From UBA11098 sp041671525 (GTDB lineage: Bacteria; Patescibacteriota; Minisyncoccia; Moranbacterales; UBA2206), in the NCBI GenBank assembly GCA_041671525.1, contig JBAZBJ010000002.1, positions 49,022 through 113,021 on the forward strand: 64,000 nt of DNA. The letters run 5' to 3'. Positions 22,582-30,262 of this stretch are shown piece after piece. The notes beneath the pieces were generated by a model. It had not been told where the DNA came from, did no database searches, and worked only from the letters and a program-made list of their open reading frames with translations. How positions within the stretch are numbered: position 1 is the first letter of the stretch; the number at the start of each line of letters is the position of its first letter. The translations under genes were made by a program, and so were the position numbers.

Positions 22582-24807
22582 ATGGCAAATAAAAAATTAG
22601 TTTTAAAAGTCACTGGCATGACGTGTGCCAGTTGCGCGCTGAACAATGAAAAGGCGTTGACCAAGACCAAAGGCATCCTCAATGCCAATGTTAATTTCGC
22701 GTCCAAAAAGGCGCTGGTGGAATATGACGACAGTCTTTTATCAGAAGATCAAGTTAAAAAGGTTATTCGAGATAACGGCTATGATATAGAAGAAGAAAAT
22801 ATGAAACATGAAGCACACAACATGAAGCATATGCAAAGTGGCGAACATGATCATGGTAATGAGGATATCCGCAAAAATTGGCAGGATTTTTTCTGGTCGG
22901 CGATTCTGACCGCGCCGTTGCTGTTGGAAATGGTGTATAAATTGAGAATTGGTAGAGAGATCGCCGGCATTGATCTGATGATGTATGTGCACGTCGTGTT
23001 GGCGACCATCGTGGTTTTCTATTTCGGCTGGCGTTTTCACAAGATGGCTTGGAAGCAGGCGCGGCATCTCAAAGCCAACATGGACACACTGGTTTCCATG
23101 GGCACACTGGTGGCCTATTTTTATAGTCTGTGGTTGGTGGTGGAAAAATTATTATTTAATATTGAAAAAGAGGGCTATTTCGAAGCCGCGGCCATTATTA
23201 TCACGCTGATTTTGCTCGGGAAATATTTTGAGGCCAAGAGTACCGGGCAAGCCGGGGAAGCGATGCGCAAACTCATGGAACTGTCCGCCAAAAAAGCGCG
23301 GTTGCTCATTAATGGCGAAGAGCGGGAGATTGATATCGCGGAGATCAAAATCGGCGACATCATTCTGGTGAAACCCAGCGAAAAAATTCCGTTGGATGGA
23401 GAAGTCACGGAAGGGGAATCCAATGTGGACGAATCGATGCTGACTGGTGAATCGATGCCGGTGGAAAAGAAAAGCGGCGCGCAAGTTTTTGGCGCGACTA
23501 TCAATCAGGATGGCGTGTTGAAAATCAAAGTGACGCAAGTCGGCGAGGGGACGGTGCTGGCACAAATCATCAAGACCGTGGAAGAAGCGCAGGGCTCCAA
23601 AGCGCCGATCCAAAAACTGGCGGACAAAATATCCGGTATTTTTGTGCCGATTATTATCCTAACGGCGATCGCAACTTTTGGCGGTTGGTTTTTCTTCACG
23701 CAGAATTTTGCGTTGGCGCTGATCAACGCCGTGGCGGTGCTGGTCATTGCTTGCCCATGTGCCTTGGGCTTAGCCACACCGACCGCCATCATGGTGGGCA
23801 CCGGCAAGGGTGCGAAGAATGGAATTTTGTTTAAGAATGGTGAAAGTTTTGAGCGCGCCAAAGATTTGACGATGGTGATTTTTGACAAGACCGGTACCTT
23901 GACCAAAGGCACGCCGCAGGTGCACAAAATTGTGGCTAACCCGGAATTCGCTTTTGAGGAAGACAAGATTCTGAAAATCGCGGCCAGTGTGGCCAAGAAT
24001 TCGGAGCATCCACTTTCCAAAGCGGTAGAGAAATATGCGGCGGGGAAAAATATTACCCTGGCTGACTTTACAGATGTAAAAGAAATTCGTGGGAAGGGCG
24101 TGATGGCGGTTTGTGCAACGCATCAGGTGCAGGTGACTTTAGGAAACAAAAAAATGCTGGCAGAAAGTTCAGCTGACACAACGTGGGCGGACACAATTTT
24201 GGAGGACAGTAGTCTGGGGGTAGGCACGCGCTTGTTTGTGACGCATGACAAAAAAGTGGTCGGCGCTCTCATTGTGGCGGACGAGGCACGGACTGAATCC
24301 AGGGTAGTTATCGAAAATTTGCAAAAGATGAACTTGAAAGTCGCGATGATTTCCGGCGACAACAAAACCACCGCTGAAGCGATGGCCAAAGAATTGGGGA
24401 TCGAAAAAGTTTTGGCCGAAGTGCTGCCGGCGGAAAAATCAGCGGAGATCCAGAAGCTCCAAGCGCAAGGCGAAAAAGTCGTCTTTGTCGGCGATGGTAT
24501 CAATGACGCACCGAGCTTGGTGCAAGCTGATTTGGGCATTGCCATGGGTAGTGCGACCGACATTGCCAAGGAAGCGGGGCAGATCATCCTGATGCAGAAC
24601 AATTTGGAAAAAGTGGTGGAGGCGATCAAACTTTCCAAGGTGACCTTCCGCACAATCAAACAAAATCTTTTCTGGGCGTTTATCTATAACATCATTGCCA
24701 TTCCGTTGGCGATTTCAGGCGTCCTGAGTCCGGCCATTGCGGCGGCGGCTATGTCCTTCTCTTCCGTGTCGGTGGTGACCAATAGTTTGCGGATCTATAG
24801 ACGCTAA
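22582..24807 (+). CDS. copA: Copper P1B-type ATPase
   Basis: This 741-residue protein has typical CopA length and order: an N-terminal HMA domain (GMTCASC, Cys15/Cys18), a His/Met-rich linker (MKHEAHNMKHMQSGEHDHG, about residues 74-92), eight expected TM helices, CPC in VIACPCALG (about 389-396), DKTGTLT (about 434) and GDGINDAPS (about 636). It ends at the usual SFSSVSVVTNSLRIYRR. It should move Cu(I) across the membrane. It differs clearly from the first ATPase, so it is not a recent duplicate. Confidence 0.95.
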   Translation: MANKKLVLKVTGMTCASCALNNEKALTKTKGILNANVNFASKKALVEYDDSLLSEDQVKKVIRDNGYDIEEENMKHEAHNMKHMQSGEHDHGNEDIRKNWQDFFWSAILTAPLLLEMVYKLRIGREIAGIDLMMYVHVVLATIVVFYFGWRFHKMAWKQARHLKANMDTLVSMGTLVAYFYSLWLVVEKLLFNIEKEGYFEAAAIIITLILLGKYFEAKSTGQAGEAMRKLMELSAKKARLLINGEEREIDIAEIKIGDIILVKPSEKIPLDGEVTEGESNVDESMLTGESMPVEKKSGAQVFGATINQDGVLKIKVTQVGEGTVLAQIIKTVEEAQGSKAPIQKLADKISGIFVPIIILTAIATFGGWFFFTQNFALALINAVAVLVIACPCALGLATPTAIMVGTGKGAKNGILFKNGESFERAKDLTMVIFDKTGTLTKGTPQVHKIVANPEFAFEEDKILKIAASVAKNSEHPLSKAVEKYAAGKNITLADFTDVKEIRGKGVMAVCATHQVQVTLGNKKMLAESSADTTWADTILEDSSLGVGTRLFVTHDKKVVGALIVADEARTESRVVIENLQKMNLKVAMISGDNKTTAEAMAKELGIEKVLAEVLPAEKSAEIQKLQAQGEKVVFVGDGINDAPSLVQADLGIAMGSATDIAKEAGQIILMQNNLEKVVEAIKLSKVTFRTIKQNLFWAFIYNIIAIPLAISGVLSPAIAAAAMSFSSVSVVTNSLRIYRR

Positions 24808-24809
24808 GA

Positions 24810-24818
24810 TGCTATAAT
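24810..24818 (+). promoter_or_regulatory. Extended -10 (TGC-TATAAT), leaderless lgt promoter
   Basis: The hexamer ends 6 nt before the lgt ATG at 24825. Confidence 0.65.
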
Positions 24819-24824
24819 AGGCAT

Positions 24825-25712
24825 ATGCTGAACTTCTATCAACATTTGCCTTCATATATTGATCCCATCGCTTTTAGTCTTGGCAATTTTGAGATTCGTT
24901 GGTATGCGCTGATGTATCTGGCGGCTTTTGCAATAGTTTACTTCTTGTTGATGTATCGGATTGAAAAGCAAGAATTTTTTGGTGAACTACAAACTACAAA
25001 TCACAAACCACAAACGTTAATCTTAGATTTTTTGCTCTATGCGATTGTCGGGCTATTGATAGGCGCGCGGCTGGGTTATGTTCTGTTTTACAACTTACCA
25101 TATTATCTCGCACATCCGCTGGAAGCGTTTCTGCCAATTCAGGTTACGGGTTACGGGTTACGGGTTACCGGATTTTATGGCATGAGTTATTTTGGTGGGG
25201 TCATTGGGATAATTCCGGCCGGAATAATTTTTTGTAAGAAATATAAAATTAATTTTTGGCACTTGGCGGACTTTGTGGCGCCAGCCATTCCGGCCGGCTA
25301 TTTCTTTGGCCGTCTCGGCAATTTCTTGAACGGCGAACTCGTCGGCCGGGCGACAGCCAAGCCGTGGGGAATGTATTTTGCCGACGGCATCTTGCGCCAC
25401 CCCTCGCAACTGTATGAAGCTTTTTTTGAAGGACTGGTTTTGTTTGTGATTTTGTGGATATTGAGGAATCCAAAGACATCAGATGTCCAACAGGTAAAGC
25501 AGACAAGTGACATCCGATGTCCAAATGGCAGCCTGCTCTTGCCCTATCTTTTCCTCTACGCCTTTTTTCGCTTTTTCATCGAATTTTTGCGCGAACCGGA
25601 TCCGCAGGTCGGTTTGCTTTTTAGTTGGCTGACCTTGAGTCAATTTTTTTCGCTGCTGGTCATGCTTTTGGCTTTGTTGTGGGTTTTTTTGAGCAGAAGA
25701 CGGAGCTATTGA
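24825..25712 (+). CDS. lgt: Prolipoprotein diacylglyceryl transferase with repeat-derived inserts
   Basis: This 295-residue integral membrane enzyme transfers diacylglycerol to the lipobox Cys of prolipoproteins. Family motifs present are IRWYALMYL, GARLGYVLFYN, FYGMSYFGGVIG, the signature GRLGNFLNGELVGR, and RHPSQLYEA with the catalytic His region. Three low-complexity segments interrupt it in frame: about residues 54-64 (QTTNHKPQT), 106-115 (VTGYGLRVTG) and 217-233 (TSDVQQVKQTSDIRC). Each is coded by tandem or palindromic repeat DNA and lies in a loop between conserved blocks, so function may be retained. Confidence 0.9.
   Translation: MLNFYQHLPSYIDPIAFSLGNFEIRWYALMYLAAFAIVYFLLMYRIEKQEFFGELQTTNHKPQTLILDFLLYAIVGLLIGARLGYVLFYNLPYYLAHPLEAFLPIQVTGYGLRVTGFYGMSYFGGVIGIIPAGIIFCKKYKINFWHLADFVAPAIPAGYFFGRLGNFLNGELVGRATAKPWGMYFADGILRHPSQLYEAFFEGLVLFVILWILRNPKTSDVQQVKQTSDIRCPNGSLLLPYLFLYAFFRFFIEFLREPDPQVGLLFSWLTLSQFFSLLVMLLALLWVFLSRRRSY
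24984..25016. repeat. ACTACAAA-type repeat inside lgt
   Basis: Degenerate tandem units ACTACAAA, ACTACAAA, TCACAAA, CCACAAA lie in frame in lgt. They are complementary in type to the TTTGTAGTTGGTAG repeats at 39779, 45881 and 55858. Confidence 0.65.
25142..25169. repeat. GGTTACG tandem repeat inside lgt
   Basis: Four copies of a 7-bp unit GGTTACG (the last degenerate), in frame in lgt. Confidence 0.75.
25475..25521. repeat. Pair of GACATCnGATGTC palindromes inside lgt
   Basis: GACATCAGATGTC (25475-25487) and GACATCCGATGTC (25509-25521) lie in frame in lgt. Confidence 0.75.
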
Positions 25713-25737
25713 CTCCTAGTCGATTATGTGCTAGGAT
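25709..25737 (+). promoter_or_regulatory. Sigma-70-type promoter
   Basis: TTGACT (25709-25714), a 17-bp spacer and TAGGAT (25732-25737), upstream of the gene at 25821. The leader holds a CGCC/GGCG hairpin with outer CAAATC/GTTTG pairing (about 25769-25799). Confidence 0.6.
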
Positions 25738-25820
25738 AATTAATCCAGAAGGAGTACATTAAAAATCCATCAAATCAAGACGCCTTTGGCGCGTGGTTTG
25801 AGGATAAAAAGGAGGACGAA

Positions 25821-26240
25821 ATGAAAAAAGTAATTGTATTGATGTTGGCGGTTTTTGTTGTAATGGTTGCGGGTATATTTGTGGGGTCAGCCGATGCGGT
25901 GGTGTATCCTATGGTCACCAGGAAAGTAGCCATGATCTATCCGCAGATGACGCAACCGAATCAGTTTAGTCCGCAGCTATTGATCCTGGACGGACCGGAA
26001 ATCCCAGGATGTCCGGGAAACAACTTCGTGTTTTACGATGATGAGCCGATGATCCTTGACGTTCTGAGGGATGCAAGGAAAGAAAACGCTCAAGTCCAGG
26101 TGAGATATGGCAATAGTGGGCAATTTCCACGGGATTCATTCATCCCGGCAATCGATGATGCGGCCCTGTGTCGAGTTATCGGTGTGGGTCTCGCTCCGGC
26201 GACATTTCTGGAAGTTCCGGGATTGATAATTAATAAATAG
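25821..26240 (+). CDS. Secreted hypothetical protein
   Basis: This 139-residue protein has a signal peptide (MKKVIVLMLAVFVVMVAGIF..., cleavage probably after ADA, residue 26) and a mature domain with two cysteines (PGCPGN and ALCRV) that could form a disulfide. The sequence is beta-rich. I do not recognise a family. It has a strong Shine-Dalgarno (AAGGAGGACG), its own consensus promoter and a tight terminator, making it another single-gene cassette. Confidence 0.65.
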   Translation: MKKVIVLMLAVFVVMVAGIFVGSADAVVYPMVTRKVAMIYPQMTQPNQFSPQLLILDGPEIPGCPGNNFVFYDDEPMILDVLRDARKENAQVQVRYGNSGQFPRDSFIPAIDDAALCRVIGVGLAPATFLEVPGLIINK

Positions 26241-26261
26241 CAGGGTATTCAGACAATCGAA

Positions 26262-26298
26262 CCAGGCTCGCTAGTCACTAGGAGCCTGGATTTTTTTT
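26262..26298 (+). terminator. Intrinsic terminator
   Basis: CCAGGCTC/GAGCCTGG with an inner CTAG stem, then eight T residues. Confidence 0.85.
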
Positions 26299-26385
26299 GC
26301 AAAATTTCTAAATATATGGCATAATGGAATCAGCTATTTTCTCCATAAGAATCAAATGAAAAACAAAATTATAGCCTTCTTTTTT

Positions 26386-26396
26386 TGTGCTATAAT
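26386..26396 (+). promoter_or_regulatory. Extended -10 promoter (TGTGC-TATAAT)
   Basis: The predicted transcription start near 26403 lies about 26 nt before the TTG start of the surface protein. Confidence 0.55.
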
Positions 26397-26428
26397 ATAG
26401 ACAAGCTAAAATTTTGTAAAATAAAAAG

Positions 26429-27223
26429 TTGGAAAAGAAAAAAATAATCCTAACTGCATTTATTCTTGTGTTCGCTTTCGGTCTGACGGTTTTTTTGAGA
26501 GTCGATGCGGCTGCGACCGACAGCGTGAGTGGTTGGTTGTGGGGCGGGAGTGATACGAATGTCGGTTGGATCAGCGCCAACAACACAAACACCGGCGGAG
26601 CGGCTTCCTATGGCCTGAATATTCCGGCAACTGATGGAAATCTTTCCGGGTATGCTTGGAGTGAAAATATTGGTTGGATCAGTTTCAATCCCGGGGATGT
26701 TGTCGGGTGTCCATCGGGCACCTGCTCGGCGCGAAGAGTGGGCAACGCGCTGCAGGGTTGGGCGCGGATTGTGGGTATTAAAACTGAATTGACGTTTGGC
26801 AATTCCGGCGGCTGGCAGGGCTGGGTGAAATTAAGCGGAGCAAATTATGGTGTTTCCATCAATACGGTTACCAGCGCGCTCTCCGGTTATGCCTGGTCGG
26901 ATGAATTGGGTTGGATTGATTTTTCCAGAGCTTCCATTGCTCCGGCGCCGATCAGTTGCGGAAATGGAATCCAGGAGGGAGCCGAACAATGTGATAGTGG
27001 GGTTAATAATGGAAATTGTCCGCAATCTTGCAGTTCAACCTGCACAAACAACGTTTGTCCTCCACCTGTTGTTTGCGGCAACGGAATTATTGATGGTACG
27101 GACATATGCGACAACGGTTCCGCTAATAATGGATCTTGTCCATTGACATGCAGCGCGACTTGTACAAAAAATACTTGTTCGGCAGCCTTCTCTGACAGAA
27201 ATTGGAAAGAAGTGGCGCCGTAA
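26429..27223 (+). CDS. Secreted surface protein with GYAW/GWISF repeats and DRNWKEVAP tail
   Basis: This 264-residue protein has a signal peptide (about residues 1-28). A beta-rich domain follows with repeats of the CPR type: VGWISANNTN, LSGYAWSENIGWISF, LSGYAWSDELGWIDF (about 30-165). Then come two Cys-rich modules, CGNGIQEGAEQCDSG... and CGNGIIDGTDICDNG... (about 172-248), resembling DUF4215/myxo-type disulfide repeats. The last residues are FSDRNWKEVAP. The TTG at 26429 is the only start codon near the signal peptide. The gene at 27240 starts 16 nt later. It is presumably exported and disulfide-bonded; its partner is unknown. Confidence 0.72.
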   Translation: MEKKKIILTAFILVFAFGLTVFLRVDAAATDSVSGWLWGGSDTNVGWISANNTNTGGAASYGLNIPATDGNLSGYAWSENIGWISFNPGDVVGCPSGTCSARRVGNALQGWARIVGIKTELTFGNSGGWQGWVKLSGANYGVSINTVTSALSGYAWSDELGWIDFSRASIAPAPISCGNGIQEGAEQCDSGVNNGNCPQSCSSTCTNNVCPPPVVCGNGIIDGTDICDNGSANNGSCPLTCSATCTKNTCSAAFSDRNWKEVAP

Positions 27224-27239
27224 AAATTAAGAAACAAAA

Positions 27240-27593
27240 ATGTTCAATCTTAATATACGTCAAAACAAAATAAAATTCTTACTAATTTCCTTGGCAGCGG
27301 TTCTCGTTGTGATAGTAGCGATGGTCGCTTTACTGGTTAATAGAGAAAATAGCCAAATTGGACAAGAACCAATGTCGGTCATCAATCAAGCGTCGGAGAA
27401 AAATCAAGACGCAGCTGAAGCGGAGGTTGTCAAATCTCTTTCGGCTCCTGCAAATAATGAGCAATCATCAGGCACTGTTGAAGAAACCGCGGTTTTGAAA
27501 TCACTTTCAGCACCCGTGAAGAATGACCCAGCGCAGAGTGCAAAGAAAAATGAAGAAGATGTCTTGAAAGCACTCTCCTCTCCCGCCAAATAA
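27240..27593 (+). CDS. Small single-TM protein with KSLSAP repeats
   Basis: This 117-residue protein has a basic N-terminus, one TM helix (about residues 12-34) and an outward-facing tail. The tail carries three copies of a short motif: VVKSLSAPANN, AVLKSLSAPVKN and DVLKALSSPAK (about 60-117), spaced 25-30 residues and separated by Glu/Asn-rich linkers. No family is recognised. Tight linkage to the DRNWKEVAP protein upstream and the surface protein downstream suggests a shared envelope role. Confidence 0.65.
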   Translation: MFNLNIRQNKIKFLLISLAAVLVVIVAMVALLVNRENSQIGQEPMSVINQASEKNQDAAEAEVVKSLSAPANNEQSSGTVEETAVLKSLSAPVKNDPAQSAKKNEEDVLKALSSPAK

Positions 27594-27612
27594 TTTTTTT
27601 TATTTAATATAT

Positions 27613-28518
27613 ATGGAACAACAAAAGAAGTTGAGGCAAAGCATCGCCTATTGGACCAAGATCTCGGTTATCGGTATCATCCTTGGAATTTCTCTGCAAT
27701 TTGTGGGAGCCTGGACGGAACCAGGGCCTAATCCTCCGAGTGGCAATCTCGGCGCGCCAATTAATACGAGTGTTAATCAGCAGGACAAGGCCGGTTCCCT
27801 GAGGGTTACAGGGTTTAGGAATTTTAGCGCGACCATATTGGATGGCAGTGTGACGCTCGGCAATATACTTAATTGCTCGGGAAAACTATATACGAATTCT
27901 TCCGGGACTGTTTTGTGCGGCGTGGACGCATCTGGAAGTGGTAGCGGAGATAATCTGGGCAATCATATTGCCACCCAAGCCCTTAATATGAATAACAATG
28001 TCATCACCAGACAAGCTTCGGGTGATTTCAACACTGTCGAATTGCAGAGCGGATCTGATCGAATCAGTTTCGATAATGGTTCGTATAATGGCGAAACAGT
28101 TTTTGCCGCATTAATAAACGGGGGAGCCTATCCGATTCAGAAGCGGGGGAGCATGAATTGTCCGGCTGGCCAGGCCATTCGTATAATCGGAGTGGACGGA
28201 ATCGCGACGTGTGTAGCGGCCGGTGCTAAAGCAACGGCATGTCCAGCTGGTCAAAAAATGACCGGTTTGGATGCCAGTGGAAATGCGATTTGCGCAGCGG
28301 TAGCTATGACTTTAACAAGTTGTGCGTGGACTGGGTGGGAATGGAATCAGACAGGTAATGGTTCAAGTGGTTATGGGGGAGCATCAGGTGCGGGTACCGC
28401 ACCAACGTATTGTCCGGCTGGTAAGGTGGCGACTGGTTTTGATTTAGATGGCAGGTCTGATAGTAACAACGAATCAGTCTTTATGAGAACGTATTGCTGT
28501 TCGATGACATTTAATTAA
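27613..28518 (+). CDS. Membrane-anchored surface protein with Cys-containing C-terminal modules
   Basis: This 301-residue protein has an N-terminal TM/signal segment (about 16-34), then the CPR-type motif WTEPGPNPPSGNLGAPINTS, a beta-rich stalk (SLRVTGFRNFSATILDGSVTLGN, HIATQALNMNNNVI) and three short Cys modules (MNCPAGQAIRIIGVDGIATC, ACPAGQKMTGLDASGNAIC, YCPAGKVATGFDLDG). It ends with CC near the C-terminus. The stalk pattern resembles phage tail-fibre or pilus-associated adhesins, but the role is not known. Confidence 0.68.
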   Translation: MEQQKKLRQSIAYWTKISVIGIILGISLQFVGAWTEPGPNPPSGNLGAPINTSVNQQDKAGSLRVTGFRNFSATILDGSVTLGNILNCSGKLYTNSSGTVLCGVDASGSGSGDNLGNHIATQALNMNNNVITRQASGDFNTVELQSGSDRISFDNGSYNGETVFAALINGGAYPIQKRGSMNCPAGQAIRIIGVDGIATCVAAGAKATACPAGQKMTGLDASGNAICAAVAMTLTSCAWTGWEWNQTGNGSSGYGGASGAGTAPTYCPAGKVATGFDLDGRSDSNNESVFMRTYCCSMTFN

Positions 28519-28583
28519 ACCTTGCCAAGTGTATTTTTTAGAAGAAACAGTCTTGTCAGGGATGAAGGTTAGTTAGAAATATT

Positions 28584-28611
28584 AAAACCGAGGAATGTCC
28601 CCGGTTTTTTG
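28584..28611 (+). terminator. Intrinsic terminator
   Basis: AAAACCG-AGG/CCC-CGGTTTTTT stem and loop. Confidence 0.75.
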
Positions 28612-28670
28612 TGAAAAAAGCTAAAAAATGCTAAAATGTATATTCAAGATTAAATAAATAACAAAAAAAT

Positions 28671-29048
28671 ATGAACAAGCAAATGAAAATCTTTCTCACA
28701 TTTGTGGCGGCGGTCGTGGTTTTGGGCGGAGTGTTGGGCTGGTTTATGTTCAAGCAGAGTCCGACGGCCACGGTAACGGCAGACACAATTCTTTTTTATG
28801 GCGAAGAATGTCCGCATTGCAAGGATGTGGACAAATTCTTAGCGGACAATAAGATTGCGGACAAGGTCAGGTATGATTCCGTGGAAGTTTGGCATAACAA
28901 AGACAATGCCGCTTTGATGCTCCAGAAAGCCAAGGAGTGCGGTTTGGCGGAAGACGCGGTGGGGGTGCCGTTTGCTTGGAGTGAGGGCAAGTGTTTTATC
29001 GGCACGCCGGACGTGGAAGCGCTGTTCAAGGAGAAGGCCGGGTTATAA
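28671..29048 (+). CDS. Membrane-anchored thioredoxin/glutaredoxin-like protein
   Basis: This 125-residue protein has an N-terminal TM helix (about residues 6-27) and a thioredoxin-like domain with the redox motif CPHC (Cys47, Cys50) in FYGEECPHCKDVDKF, plus the cis-Pro region GVPFAW and a further Cys in GKCFIGTPD. It probably acts outside the membrane on disulfides, consistent with the Cys-rich secreted proteins nearby. A TGC-TAAAAT hexamer lies about 35 nt upstream. Confidence 0.82.
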   Translation: MNKQMKIFLTFVAAVVVLGGVLGWFMFKQSPTATVTADTILFYGEECPHCKDVDKFLADNKIADKVRYDSVEVWHNKDNAALMLQKAKECGLAEDAVGVPFAWSEGKCFIGTPDVEALFKEKAGL

Positions 29049-29051
29049 GTG

Positions 29052-29060
29052 TGCTATAAT
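29052..29060 (+). promoter_or_regulatory. Extended -10 (TGC-TATAAT), near-leaderless promoter
   Basis: The hexamer ends 7 nt before the ATG at 29068. Confidence 0.65.
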
Positions 29061-29067
29061 AATAGCA

Positions 29068-30114
29068 ATGAAGAACAACACAAAAATAAATTTTTTAGAT
29101 GGCCTAGGAAGAAAGAAAGACAATCGGTTGCAAGAGTTCGATTTGCCGCTGGCCAAATACGTCACTAAATATAAAAATAGTTCGGTTCTGTTTTCCAAAT
29201 CCCGGAGAGCAGAGTCTTTTTTTACCGAAGATTCAAAATTGTACTTCACGCCGGCGGAATTACGCCGCTTGCAAAGAGGGGAACGCATCGTGCGGCTGGT
29301 CAACAGATTAGATAATCTGCAGTCGAGAGTTTTTGAAAATTCTAAAATATATTCCACCAGCCAGACGGATTTCTTGACCTTGAAAATCAAAAGAAGCTAT
29401 GCCAAATTCCGTGCTCAGGCGGTAGAGCTGGCGCAAGATTCGACCCGCGGCATTTCCGTGGTGAAAATGTGGAATTTGTCGATCGTGGGCGCGGTGATTT
29501 TTGGGATGTTCACCATGACCATGATCTATCGTTACTTGGGGCAAGGTGTGTCCGCGCAAATTCAGGAAACCCAAGTGGCCCAGACACAGATGATACAGCA
29601 GGCAGAGATCAAAGCCGAAAAAGACGCGGCCATCGCGGAAATGACGAAAGTGGATATGGATTCCATCACGAGTCTTTTGAGCGAGCAGAACGAAAAGGCT
29701 GATCTGGAACGAGAAATTATGGAGATGGTCAAGGGTCATCCAATTGAGGAGATGGTGCCCCAGATCGCCAAGCAAGAGCGGGTGGTGGCAGCCTTTTTGA
29801 TCGGCATCGCGCGCCAAGAAAGTGCCTGGGGTGTGCGTGTGCCGGTGTATCAAGGCAAGGACTGCTACAACTATTGGGGTTGGCGCGGCAAGAACGCGGT
29901 GGGCACTGGTGGGCATACTTGTTTTGCCAGCAAGGAAGAAGCGGTGGCGACGGTCGCCAAACGTATCAAGTTTTTAGTTTCCAATCAGAAATTAAATACG
30001 CCGGAAAAAATGATCGTTTGGAAATGCGGCGATTGTTCGTGGGATAGTCAAGTCAACATGCAACGCTGGATCAATTCTGTCGGAATTTATTTTAAAAAGT
30101 TGAACACGGAATAA
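29068..30114 (+). CDS. Lysozyme-like peptidoglycan hydrolase paralogue 1
   Basis: This 348-residue protein has a long N-terminal cytoplasmic region, a TM helix (about residues 135-155), a coiled-coil stretch and a C-terminal lysozyme-like domain (about 230-345). The domain has ARQESAWGV, where Glu is the likely catalytic acid, then CYNYWGWRG and VWKCGDCSW. The same motif series occurs in the proteins at 30263 and 38698. The fold is inferred from the KES/QES-WG...NYWG pattern found in lytic transglycosylase or glucosaminidase relatives. The start at 29068 is fixed by the adjacent -10 element; a longer frame overlaps the upstream gene. Confidence 0.75.
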   Translation: MKNNTKINFLDGLGRKKDNRLQEFDLPLAKYVTKYKNSSVLFSKSRRAESFFTEDSKLYFTPAELRRLQRGERIVRLVNRLDNLQSRVFENSKIYSTSQTDFLTLKIKRSYAKFRAQAVELAQDSTRGISVVKMWNLSIVGAVIFGMFTMTMIYRYLGQGVSAQIQETQVAQTQMIQQAEIKAEKDAAIAEMTKVDMDSITSLLSEQNEKADLEREIMEMVKGHPIEEMVPQIAKQERVVAAFLIGIARQESAWGVRVPVYQGKDCYNYWGWRGKNAVGTGGHTCFASKEEAVATVAKRIKFLVSNQKLNTPEKMIVWKCGDCSWDSQVNMQRWINSVGIYFKKLNTE

Positions 30115-30160
30115 TTTTTTTGTGATTTCCTAAAGCGAAGTTTTGGGAATCTAAAAATGC

Positions 30161-30189
30161 TTGCTTTATGGGTTAAAGTATGCTATAAT
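30161..30189 (+). promoter_or_regulatory. Promoter (TTGCTT-17-TATAAT)
   Basis: TTGCTT (30161-30166), a 17-bp spacer and an extended TGC-TATAAT (hexamer 30184-30189), upstream of lysozyme-like paralogue 2. Confidence 0.65.
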
Positions 30190-30230
30190 GGATACATAAG
30201 GGCTTGAGGAAGCTCAAAAAGAACAAGAAC

Positions 30231-30251
30231 AACGGGTGAGCCCCGTTTTTT
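30231..30251 (+). promoter_or_regulatory. Terminator-like leader hairpin
   Basis: AACGGG/CCCGTT around TGAGC with a T run lies between the promoter and the ATG at 30263. It could attenuate expression. Confidence 0.45.
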
Positions 30252-30262
30252 ATTTTGAAAAT

